From CAZGNZ01 sp964527215 (GTDB lineage Bacteria > Fidelibacterota > Marinisomatia > SCGC-AAA003-L08 > JACNLC01): a stretch of 64,000 nt of DNA. The notes under the pieces were generated by a model. It was not told the origin of the DNA. It was given only the letters and a program-made list of their open reading frames with translations, and did not search any database. The number at the start of each line of letters is the position of its first letter. The first letter of the stretch is position 1. The stretch covers positions 73,879 to 137,878 of the forward strand of contig CAZGNZ010000004.1 of the NCBI GenBank assembly GCA_964527215.1, in the 5' to 3' direction. Both the position numbers and the translations under genes were made by a program. This document shows positions 42,216 through 49,868 of the stretch, in pieces.

Positions 42216-44051
42216 ATGATGAAAAGACAAACCCTCTTTTTTTCCGTTGCTGCAGGGCTGCTGCCGCTGGCTGCACTGGTGCTTCTGGAAGTTCTGCTTC
42301 TGGTTTTCAATTTGTTTCCCCAGACACCGCTGTTTGAGGAACAGATCCGCGATGACCGGAAAGTAACCGCTGTAAATTCCAGAATTGGTGAGCGGTATTT
42401 TAACAAAAAAACCATCCCGGTTCCCAATTTGTATCCGCAGACGTTCAGTACGGAGAAACCGGAAGGCACTTTTCGGATTTTCTGTCTGGGCGGTTCCACC
42501 ACTGCCGGATTTCCCTATGAAATGACCGTTCCCTTTCCCCGCCAGCTGCAGTTTCTGCTGGAAAATGAACATGCAAACCGCAAATTTGAAGTAATCAATC
42601 TGGGTCTTTCCGCAATCAACAGCTTCACTGTTCTGGACTGGCTGCCGGAAATTCTGAAACAGCAGCCCGACCTCGTCTTGATTTACATGGGCCACAACGA
42701 GTTTTACGGTGCATATGGAACAGGCTCCACGATTTCTTTTGGACATCAGGGCTGGCTGGTGCGGACAATCCTGAAAATTCGGAAATTGCGGCTGGTTCAG
42801 ATGCTGAACACCGCGGTGTCAGCCCTGACGCCGAAGTCTGACGTTATGGAAGACGCCACAGTAATGGAAAAAATGATCAATGACCGGTTTATTGCCGCAG
42901 ACTCCAGACTCCGTGAGGTTACGCATACGAATTATGAAAGAAATCTGGAGCTCATTCTTGGCCTGTGTACCGCGAAAAACATTCCGGTGGTTGTCAGCAA
43001 TCTGGTCAGCAATCTGGCAGATCAGCCCCCTCTGGATTCCAGCCGTCAGCCAGACAGCAGCATCACTGAAGCCCTGAAATTTTACCGGCAGGGACTGTCA
43101 GCCATAAGCAGTATGGACAGCGTTCAGGCGTTTGAAGCGTTCAGGACTGCCTGCGACAGGGACGCAGTGCCGTTTCGCGCCGGAAGCAGACTGAACGCCA
43201 TTATATCAGAGACGGCCCGAAAATTCGATGTGCCGATGGTGGACATGGACCGGGCATTCCGGGCAAACTCCAGGTTCAGCATCCCAGGGAAAAACCTGTT
43301 CTGTGATCACCTCCATCCCAATCCGATTGGATACCGCATCATGGCCAATGAATTCCGGAAAGTTCTGGCAGCAGAAAAGATTCTGCCGGGGAATGAACAT
43401 GACCGATGGAATGGAATCCGTCCTCTGATGGTCACGGAATTAGACTGGGAGATCGGCGCGGTCCGTATTTTCAAACTGAAACATCACTGGCCTTTTGAAA
43501 ACAAACCCGTGGATTATGACAGCTATCCACCGCTTGTAAACTTGGAAACTGCAGGGATTGCCAAAGAATACCTGTTCAGCCATCATGTCTGGGGCCGGGC
43601 ACATGCGGAGATGGCATCCGTTCATCTGCAGAATAATGCTCCTGAAAAAGCATGTGCAGAATACCAGGCAATATTGACTGAATATCCGGATAAAACGGAG
43701 TATTATCCCATGCTCATTGACTGCGCCCGTTCAATTGGGGCCTGGACACTGGTGGAGCACACCTGCTATCGCGCATTGAACTGGGTGGAAGAAAAGGGAA
43801 TGATCCACTATCATCTGGCGGTTGCCCAGCGTATGACCGGCAGGATTCAGCAAGCATTGGCAACTGTTCAGATCGCGATGAAATCACCGAGCCTGAGCCG
43901 GGAGCAGGCCACAGGCATCTACTTCTTGTACGCATCTCTGCTCGTTGATACTCGGGAATTTGACACCGCCCGCCGGATCCTGGAAGATATTCAAAACAGG
44001 GAGCCGGACTATGAACCGGCACGGCTGCTGCTGGAACAGATATCAAATTAA
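42216..44051 (+). CDS. membrane-anchored SGNH/GDSL-type hydrolase with C-terminal TPR region
   Basis: About 611 residues. An N-terminal helix (SVAAGLLPLAALVLLEVLLLVF) anchors the protein. The SGNH domain has block I LGGSTTAGF (catalytic Ser), VINLGLSAINS (Gly block), YMGHNEFYG (Asn block) and CDHLHPNPIGYRIMA (catalytic Asp-x-x-His). From about residue 455 four helical-pair repeats resemble TPRs (e.g. NNAPEKACAEYQAILTEYP). It likely acylates or deacylates a surface glycan. Start is ATG 42216 or 42219. Confidence 0.85.
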   Translation: MMKRQTLFFSVAAGLLPLAALVLLEVLLLVFNLFPQTPLFEEQIRDDRKVTAVNSRIGERYFNKKTIPVPNLYPQTFSTEKPEGTFRIFCLGGSTTAGFPYEMTVPFPRQLQFLLENEHANRKFEVINLGLSAINSFTVLDWLPEILKQQPDLVLIYMGHNEFYGAYGTGSTISFGHQGWLVRTILKIRKLRLVQMLNTAVSALTPKSDVMEDATVMEKMINDRFIAADSRLREVTHTNYERNLELILGLCTAKNIPVVVSNLVSNLADQPPLDSSRQPDSSITEALKFYRQGLSAISSMDSVQAFEAFRTACDRDAVPFRAGSRLNAIISETARKFDVPMVDMDRAFRANSRFSIPGKNLFCDHLHPNPIGYRIMANEFRKVLAAEKILPGNEHDRWNGIRPLMVTELDWEIGAVRIFKLKHHWPFENKPVDYDSYPPLVNLETAGIAKEYLFSHHVWGRAHAEMASVHLQNNAPEKACAEYQAILTEYPDKTEYYPMLIDCARSIGAWTLVEHTCYRALNWVEEKGMIHYHLAVAQRMTGRIQQALATVQIAMKSPSLSREQATGIYFLYASLLVDTREFDTARRILEDIQNREPDYEPARLLLEQISN

Positions 44052-44135
44052 CCGATCGGAAGTGGTTTGATGCATTTTTCCGTGAACCCTTTCAGTCCGG
44101 TGATAAACGAATCTGTTTGCCAGTAATATCGATCG

Positions 44136-44618
44136 ATGAAAATCATAAAAGCGCAAAGAGAAGATTTTCAGAAAATTTGGCCCATTTTCCAGGAAGTGGT
44201 TCGCACCGGAACCTCCTATGCAATACCGAAGGATATCGGCTTCGACGCTGCCTGCCGTCTGTGGATGGATCAGCCCCGTGAAACGTATATTGCAGAAGAA
44301 AACGGACGGGTATTGGGGACTTATTACATCAAAACCAATCAAGACGGACCCGGAGATCATGTCTGCAATTGCGGATACATGGTCGCAGCGAATGCCAGGT
44401 GCCGCGGTGTGGCAACATCCATGTGTGAGCATTCGCAGATGACCGCGCGGGATATGGGATACCTTGCAATGCAGTTCAATCTGGTCGTTTCTGCCAATAC
44501 CGGAGCCGTCAGACTGTGGAAGTCGCTGGGATATGACATAGCGGGATGTCTGCCCAAAGCTTTTCGGCATCCTCAGTTCGGATTCACGGATGCCTATGTC
44601 ATGGTCAAACAGCTGTGA
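44136..44618 (+). CDS. GNAT-family N-acetyltransferase
   Basis: The 160-residue protein shows ETYIAEENGRVLGTYYI, the core NCGYMVAANARCRGVATSMCEHS (acetyl-CoA pyrophosphate loop R-x-x-G-V/A) and ANTGAVRLWKSLGYDI. It is a compact single-domain cytoplasmic acetyltransferase of the L-amino-acid or antibiotic type. Placed 85 bp after the SGNH gene, possibly independent. Substrate is not readable. Confidence 0.88.
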   Translation: MKIIKAQREDFQKIWPIFQEVVRTGTSYAIPKDIGFDAACRLWMDQPRETYIAEENGRVLGTYYIKTNQDGPGDHVCNCGYMVAANARCRGVATSMCEHSQMTARDMGYLAMQFNLVVSANTGAVRLWKSLGYDIAGCLPKAFRHPQFGFTDAYVMVKQL

Positions 44619-45249
44619 GTTGTATCAATTAACCTGTATCTCATGTCAAGCGGCTTTGGTTCCGAATCAAACAACCAGATCAATCAATCAAGACCGGCAC
44701 TCCGTGTGCAGGTTGCACAAGATTGTGCATCGCGTCTGCCGACAGACAAATGTTCCCGGTTCAATTCCCCGTGGTGTGACATGGTATCAGGGACCATATC
44801 TGGCCTTGGCTGCAATACCATATGATATGGCCTGTCCACTGTAATTTCCGTTCAGTGACTGACTGAATGCCGCAGTTGCATTTTCATCAAAGACTCGAAA
44901 CCCCTCAATTCCGTCTTGGGACATCTGCAGATACTGCCTGGTATATCGTCACAGCTAATCCGGATATTTCATGAGACTTCGTAATGAGATGATGAAAATT
45001 ATTGATTCTACAAGGCATATGAAGAAAAATGAGTGAAATCGTACTGGACAGTACGTTGAGAACATTTTTCGAGTATAACGCTGTAGAATTGAGCAGATCC
45101 ATCATCGGAATAGATTTCTCATGAAATATTCGGGCTAAATGCATTATAAACAGATACTCCGGTCCATAAATCCTGTGAAAAACTCAAAAAAAAGGCTGGC
45201 TGTATCAATCAGACCGTTTTATATTTTCTGTATTGGAAAGCCCTCAAAA
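44619..45249. other. intergenic with MITE copy 2
   Basis: 631 bp without a supported gene. It contains the inverted MITE copy at 44959-45134. A GGTTCAATTCC at 44758-44768 resembles a tRNA T-arm but no cloverleaf forms around it. Confidence 0.5.
44959..45134 (-). mobile_element. 176 bp foldback MITE, copy 2 (inverted)
   Basis: Reverse-orientation copy of 9520-9696 with the same terminal repeats (one mismatch: CCGGATATTTCATGA at the left end) and the same internal CGTACTG foldback centre. CTAA again borders both ends (44955-44958 and 45135-45138). It lies upstream of the Cys-rich protein gene, as copy 1 lies upstream of the peroxiredoxin gene. Confidence 0.85.
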
Positions 45250-45720
45250 ATGCAGATGAATGATATGAAACAGACGAAAACAGATTTACGGCCAATCCGG
45301 AAAAGTCGGCCCCTGCTGGCTTGGATAACTGTGTTCAGTCTTGTTCTCAGTCTGGTCATTCCCGGTACTGAATTGTGCTGTGACTGCAGTTCAATTGGTT
45401 CCGCACAGCTGTCAGAAAGCTGCTGCTCTCTGCCCCCGGTACCTGATACGCCACCCTGCTGCAGTGATGCCGGCGCGTGTTCCGTTATGCCCTGCTGCGA
45501 AAACTGCACTGTGCATTCTGACAGTGACAATACCGAAAGTCTTCCGGCGCTGCTGTCTGAGGTTTTTCAATTTTCCAGTCCAAAATCAATATGCGATTTT
45601 ACATCGGATTCTATTTCGCTGCCGACCCAATGCGGAATAAAGCCAATCGCATTGTTCAAGCCGGACTGGAAATCATCGGTATGCCCCCTGCATATTGCCA
45701 CAACCGTTATTCTCTCCTGA
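45250..45720 (+). CDS. cysteine-rich exported or membrane-anchored protein
   Basis: After a basic stretch, a single helix (LLAWITVFSLVLSLVIPG) is followed by a cysteine-dense region (CCDCSS, CCSLPP, CCSDAGAC, CCENC) and a conserved-looking tail. Fifteen or so Cys in about 156 residues suggest metal binding or multiple disulfides. Three in-frame ATGs (45250, 45256, 45265) are possible starts; the longer frame from 45139 begins at the MITE boundary and is not favoured. It precedes the exporter-like genes and may belong with them. Family not recognised. Confidence 0.6.
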   Translation: MQMNDMKQTKTDLRPIRKSRPLLAWITVFSLVLSLVIPGTELCCDCSSIGSAQLSESCCSLPPVPDTPPCCSDAGACSVMPCCENCTVHSDSDNTESLPALLSEVFQFSSPKSICDFTSDSISLPTQCGIKPIALFKPDWKSSVCPLHIATTVILS

Positions 45721-45780
45721 GTTTACTCCAGTTTCAAAATACCTGATTCAGGTCAATTGTGATCTGCCTGAAATCCAATT

Positions 45781-45904
45781 GAATCGCATTTAACAGCACA
45801 CGTCCTCTGAGCGTGGTTACCGCCAAGGCGCTGTGTCTGGTATTAAATGGGATTAAAAGTTTGCAGTGCGCAGTGGAAATCGCGGACCGCAAGAAAGACG
45901 GTCC
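45781..45904 (+). repeat. 124 bp dispersed repeat, copy 2
   Basis: Homologue of 21013-21136. GCATTTAACA starts it, ATTAAATGG stands where copy 1 has the matching arm (one half-site decayed) and GGAAATCGCGGACCGC plus GACGGTCC form the second hairpin. Confidence 0.55.
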
Positions 45905-46029
45905 AACGGCTGAAGCCGACCGATTTTGCGGCGGACAGTCGGATTTCAACAGTTTTCACACAGGCAGGTTGCTCTATGAGTACGATCATAAACAGATCTC
46001 AAATGTGATTAATAAAATTGGAGAAAAAC

Positions 46030-46422
46030 ATGAAATTCAAAAATTGGAAAACAACTTTAATATTTGGAATTATCGGCGTATTGACCATTTTGTCTGTGCC
46101 AGGCTGCAGTCAAAACAACGGTTTAAAACTGGGAGAGGATGTACCGTCTGAGGAATCCGTTACCCGTCTCGCTGCGGTAATGGACAGCCCGATGGAGTAC
46201 AACGGCAAAACCATCGTTATTGAGGGGATAGTTTCTTCCCAGTGCGCAGCCCTCTGTGATTTTATGCTGCAGGACGGTCCCCACAAGTCCACCATTTTCC
46301 CGCAGGGATTCCAGATGCCCAAACTTAATAAAGGCCTGAAACTGAAGATACTGGCCCTGGTCACCAGCGGAGAATCCAATATTGTATTTTCAGCGCTTGG
46401 AATAGAGAGTGTTTCCTCATGA
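46030..46422 (+). CDS. small lipoprotein with OB-fold-like domain
   Basis: A lipoprotein signal ends SVPGC (lipid Cys26). The remaining about 100 residues (MEYNGKTIVIEGIVSSQCAALCDFMLQDGPHKSTIFPQG) read as a small beta-barrel reminiscent of bacterial OB-fold proteins such as DUF4920-like relatives, with a C-x-x-x-C pair that could bind metal or be redox-active. It is the first of five overlapping or adjacent genes. GGAGAAAAAC precedes the ATG. Confidence 0.7.
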   Translation: MKFKNWKTTLIFGIIGVLTILSVPGCSQNNGLKLGEDVPSEESVTRLAAVMDSPMEYNGKTIVIEGIVSSQCAALCDFMLQDGPHKSTIFPQGFQMPKLNKGLKLKILALVTSGESNIVFSALGIESVSS

Positions 46423-47594
46423 CCTTTTTGAAAGTAGCCCGCAGTAATCTAAAGCGGAACCCGATTCGTTCGATCCTGACGGGACTCAGTCTGGCCATAT
46501 CTGCTGCGACCATGGTTATTGTACTGGCGCTGGACCGAGGGTATTCCACGGCAGTGCAGGATGAACTGGTGGGGAAGACCGGGGTGCATATGTACATTAC
46601 CAAGGATGGGTGCCCCATTGAAGCAGCCTCGGTAATTGCTCAGGGCGGACTGAGTCCGCTGTACGTGGCGGAAGATATTCTGGACACGGCGGAATCCGTT
46701 CCCGGTGTGGATGTCGTGATGCCCTTCAAGCTTTTTGCGATCACAACGGATGACGGACTCAGGACCGATATTTTCATGGGAATCACTCAATCTGTCGAAA
46801 AGGTGAAACCGGATTGGGAATATGCCCGCGGCGGCTGGTTTGAAAGTGATACCTCTGTCATTCTGGGTGCCGAAATGGCACGGATTGAAAATCTGGATAT
46901 CGGCGACCTGATGTACAGCGAACATTTTGACCGGGAATTTGCGGTTTCCGGGATTCTCACACGCACCTACAGTCAGGATGACGGAACCTTTTTCCTGCCG
47001 CTTGACACAGCCCAAAAGCTGGTTGGACGGGAGGGAAAGCTGTCCGCAGTGGCCATAAAGCTCTCGAATATTTCACAGTTGAATGAAAGCCGTAATCAGC
47101 TTCGGGCCGCTCTGCCGCCTGAATATTTTGTGATTGGTTCAAAGGAACTGAGTGAAGGCATTCTAGAATTTTTCAGCTCCACCAGAGTGGTGCTTTACAT
47201 CATGGCAGGAATAGCCATTCTGATATCGGTTTTCAGCATAATCAACACAATGCTGATGGCCGTTCTGGAGCGTCGACGCGAAATTGCCTATCTCAAATGC
47301 GTGGGAGCCGGTTCACTGGATCTGCTTCGTCTGATTGCTTTGGAAACACTTGTGATCTGCATCCTAGGCAGCGGTGCAGGCACACTCGCCGGAACGCTGG
47401 TAAGTCCGGCCTTTGGAAATGTTATGAGGAAATTCATCGCTGCATACGTTCCTTCCGGAAGTATTGCCGCTCAGGATGCCGGCATAATGGCGATGTCGTT
47501 TTTAGTTTGTCTGATGCTGGGTGTGGGCTGCTCACTGTATCCCGCCATTCAGGCATCGCGGATTGTTCCAATGGAGGTTTTGAGAAATGAATAG
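46419..47594 (+). CDS. FtsX/MacB-type ABC transporter permease
   Basis: A 391-residue protein of the type VII ABC permease class: one N-terminal helix (SILTGLSLAISAATMVIVLA), a large extracytoplasmic domain (about 45-270) and three C-terminal helices (MAGIAILISVFSIINTMLMAVLERRREIAYLKCVGA marks the coupling region). Such permeases do mechanotransmission: they move lipoproteins, peptides or haem-like substrates through periplasmic partners rather than across the inner membrane. ATGA overlap with the lipoprotein gene indicates coupled translation. Confidence 0.9.
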   Translation: MTFLKVARSNLKRNPIRSILTGLSLAISAATMVIVLALDRGYSTAVQDELVGKTGVHMYITKDGCPIEAASVIAQGGLSPLYVAEDILDTAESVPGVDVVMPFKLFAITTDDGLRTDIFMGITQSVEKVKPDWEYARGGWFESDTSVILGAEMARIENLDIGDLMYSEHFDREFAVSGILTRTYSQDDGTFFLPLDTAQKLVGREGKLSAVAIKLSNISQLNESRNQLRAALPPEYFVIGSKELSEGILEFFSSTRVVLYIMAGIAILISVFSIINTMLMAVLERRREIAYLKCVGAGSLDLLRLIALETLVICILGSGAGTLAGTLVSPAFGNVMRKFIAAYVPSGSIAAQDAGIMAMSFLVCLMLGVGCSLYPAIQASRIVPMEVLRNE

Positions 47595-48255
47595 CGTACC
47601 TGTCATCCAACTGGAAAACATTACAAAGCTGTATCATCGCGGAAATGAAACTGTTCGGGCAGTGGACAACGCAACTTTGTCCGTTTCAAAGGGCGAATAC
47701 TGTGCGGTCGTGGGCCCGTCCGGATCCGGCAAAACAACGCTGATGAACCTTATGGGATGTCTGGACCGTCCCACCAGCGGTCGGCTTGCCATTAACGGCC
47801 GGCAGGTTGAAGCCGCTTCTGAAAGCCGGTTAACCCGCATGAGGCAAAGCTCTATCGGATTTGTGTTTCAGCAGTTTTTTCTGATTCCGACACTTACGGT
47901 CCTGGAAAATGTCCGGCTGCCCGGTCTGTTTACGCACCATCAAACCGAAACCAAAGCCCGTGAACTGCTGGAAAGGGTGGGGCTGGAACATCGTCTGGAT
48001 CACTTTCCCAGGGAATTGTCCGGTGGTGAAATGCAGCGTGCAGCGGTGGCCAGAAGCCTGATCAATTCTCCGCCCATTTTGCTTGCGGATGAGCCCACAG
48101 GCAATCTGGATTCGCGTAATTCTGAAACCATCATGATGCTGTTTGATCAGCTGAACGCAGACGGCATAACCATCATGGTGGTCACCCACAACCCGGTACT
48201 GGCAGAACGCTGCCATCGAAAACTTCATATCGAGGACGGCCTTGTTGAAGCATAA
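47587..48255 (+). CDS. LolD/MacB-type ABC transporter ATPase
   Basis: The 222-residue ATPase has Walker A GPSGSGKTT, Q-loop VFQQFFLIPTLTVLENV, signature LSGGEMQRAAVARSL, Walker B ILLADEPTGNLD and switch His in VVTHNPVLAERC. It is closest to the LolD/MacB subfamily that pairs with FtsX-like permeases and overlaps its permease gene by 8 bp. Confidence 0.93.
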   Translation: MNSVPVIQLENITKLYHRGNETVRAVDNATLSVSKGEYCAVVGPSGSGKTTLMNLMGCLDRPTSGRLAINGRQVEAASESRLTRMRQSSIGFVFQQFFLIPTLTVLENVRLPGLFTHHQTETKARELLERVGLEHRLDHFPRELSGGEMQRAAVARSLINSPPILLADEPTGNLDSRNSETIMMLFDQLNADGITIMVVTHNPVLAERCHRKLHIEDGLVEA

Positions 48256-49174
48256 CAAGGCATTCGCCGTCCTGCTGTTTTTCGGATTGGGATTCGGATC
48301 AGTTTACGTATCACTGGATGCGGACGGCCGGGTTCACTGGCAGAAAGGCAGGGAACCTCAGGGAGAGGTGAATGTGGTCAGTCTGTCATTTCGAAAAACC
48401 TTCTCTGATTCCAGAGGGGACCGGTTTATGATCGCCGGTCTGGCGGAAGCCGGGGAAGATCAGAAGGATATCGGACTGCATGAATTATACGGGCGGTACA
48501 AAGGCCCGCTTGGAAAATGGAATCTCACTGCCGGACGGTTTACACTGCCTTACGGACTGCTGAGCTCATACAGTTCAAAGCGTCTGCTCAGCGAGACCAT
48601 TGATCACCAGACGCTGGGCATCCATGTGGATAACGGACTGCTGCTGAGCGGGGTGACCGGTCGGTTTGAATATGCTTTGTCTTTCACCCAGGGTCTGGGT
48701 GCCCATCATGATCCGACGTGGACCAGGCACGGCCTAGCCATGGGACGGTTGGGATTGGCTCTCAGCGACACGGAAGAAATTCTGGTAGGAATTTCAGGAG
48801 CCGCAGGGCATACGGCACGTCACAGTGATGCAGAATCCCTTGTACGGCGTGAGCTGATCGGAATGGATGCCACCGGTTACTGGGGGCCTGTTCTGGGACG
48901 CGTTGAACTGAATGCCGGCAGCATCGATTCAGAGTCATTCACCGGATTTGTGCTGCTGACCGATGTGGCATTGTCTCCCGTCAGTGAACTGATCTTCAGC
49001 GGCTCAGTTGTGAGACAGGCAGGCAAGGAGCAAAAATCCATTTTTGCCGGACTGCAGTACCGACTGCCGTGGTTTACGTTCGGGGCAGGAATTTATCATC
49101 ACAATCATCATGCTGGAGAATCGTATGAAAGGCTTTCAATTCAGATTTATCGTCTTGTTAATTTTAATATTTAG
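48242..49174 (+). CDS. predicted outer-membrane beta-barrel protein
   Basis: A signal-like N-terminus (AFAVLLFFGLGFGSVYV) is followed by about 290 residues of alternating polar and hydrophobic strands with aromatic girdle residues, e.g. YKGPLGKWNLTAGRFTLPYGLL and LQYRLPWFTFGAGIYHHNHHAGE. The start is TTG at 48242, 14 bases inside the ATPase gene. It resembles porin-like barrels of the phosphate-selective or DUF-type classes, though no family is certain. A His-rich loop near the end could bind metal. Confidence 0.65.
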   Translation: MLKHNKAFAVLLFFGLGFGSVYVSLDADGRVHWQKGREPQGEVNVVSLSFRKTFSDSRGDRFMIAGLAEAGEDQKDIGLHELYGRYKGPLGKWNLTAGRFTLPYGLLSSYSSKRLLSETIDHQTLGIHVDNGLLLSGVTGRFEYALSFTQGLGAHHDPTWTRHGLAMGRLGLALSDTEEILVGISGAAGHTARHSDAESLVRRELIGMDATGYWGPVLGRVELNAGSIDSESFTGFVLLTDVALSPVSELIFSGSVVRQAGKEQKSIFAGLQYRLPWFTFGAGIYHHNHHAGESYERLSIQIYRLVNFNI

Positions 49175-49706
49175 TGCCGCAGAACTGTCGGCCCAGAATG
49201 TTTATCTTTGTGTCTGGCGCAATCCGGAGCGCACCATGACACGGCTGTTCCCAAAGGCGGATGACTACCGTACCGTCAATGTGGATATTTCACCTGAAGC
49301 CCGGGCGGAGATTGAAAAAACCATGGGGTTTGAACTCCTGCCCGGACAGCAGGAATCCTTTCAGTATTTTGAAATGCTCGATAAGGACAGCCGCCAGCTG
49401 GGTGTGGTCATTGCCGCATCCCAGAAGGGGGAATACGGTGCGGTGGAATTTGTGGTGGGCGTGGACAATCAGAACCGGATTGTGGGAATGTACATTCAGC
49501 GCAGCCGTGAGCGAGACCGCAGCTTCAAGAAAAAGGAGTTCCTGGAGCAGTTCACGGGACGGTTGATCGCTCCGGTTTCAGAGCTGGGTGAAGCCGCAGG
49601 TGGGAATGATTCCCCGGGCAGCCGTGCAGTTGTACGGGGGCTTCAAAAAGAATTCACCTCATATCTGCATCTGGTTGCAGGAAGCATCAAAGAAAATTCC
49701 GATTAA
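49125..49706 (+). CDS. exported FMN-binding-domain-like protein
   Basis: A signal peptide (FIVLLILIFSAAELSA) precedes about 170 residues that resemble the RnfG/NosR FMN-binding fold: LGVVIAASQKGEYGAVEFVVGVDNQNRIVGMYIQRSRE. The flavinylation motif SGATxST is absent (SPGSRAVVRGL stands in its place), so covalent FMN is not expected. Start ATG 49125 lies inside the barrel gene with GGAG upstream. It is the last gene of the exporter-like set and might be the periplasmic redox partner. Confidence 0.6.
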   Translation: MKGFQFRFIVLLILIFSAAELSAQNVYLCVWRNPERTMTRLFPKADDYRTVNVDISPEARAEIEKTMGFELLPGQQESFQYFEMLDKDSRQLGVVIAASQKGEYGAVEFVVGVDNQNRIVGMYIQRSRERDRSFKKKEFLEQFTGRLIAPVSELGEAAGGNDSPGSRAVVRGLQKEFTSYLHLVAGSIKENSD

Positions 49707-49753
49707 CCAGATTTGCATACCGGCAGGGCATGCCGGCCGCAGACCCCCTCTTT

Positions 49754-49788
49754 GAATCTGCCAGTTGGCGTGGCGGGGAATTTCATTT
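49754..49788 (+). repeat. composite intergenic repeat remnant (copy 7)
   Basis: GAATCTGCCAGTTGGCGTGGCGGGG directly followed by AATTTCATT: the start and end of module B with the middle deleted. Confidence 0.55.
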
Positions 49789-49868
49789 CCCGGTGTGCAG
49801 CGGCTGATTTTTGAGAGCGGGTTTTGCGGGTGTTTTTAAATCAAATATTTGGAAATCCAAAAGAGGGT

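Noticed and set aside
44745..44775. tRNA T-arm-like GGTTCAATTCC
   Set aside because: No acceptor or anticodon stem can be formed around it and T-stem pairing fails at the second position.
45813..46151. 112-residue frame overlapping the OB-like lipoprotein start
   Set aside because: Begins in the 124 bp repeat and runs out of frame through a well-supported lipoprotein signal; no ribosome site.
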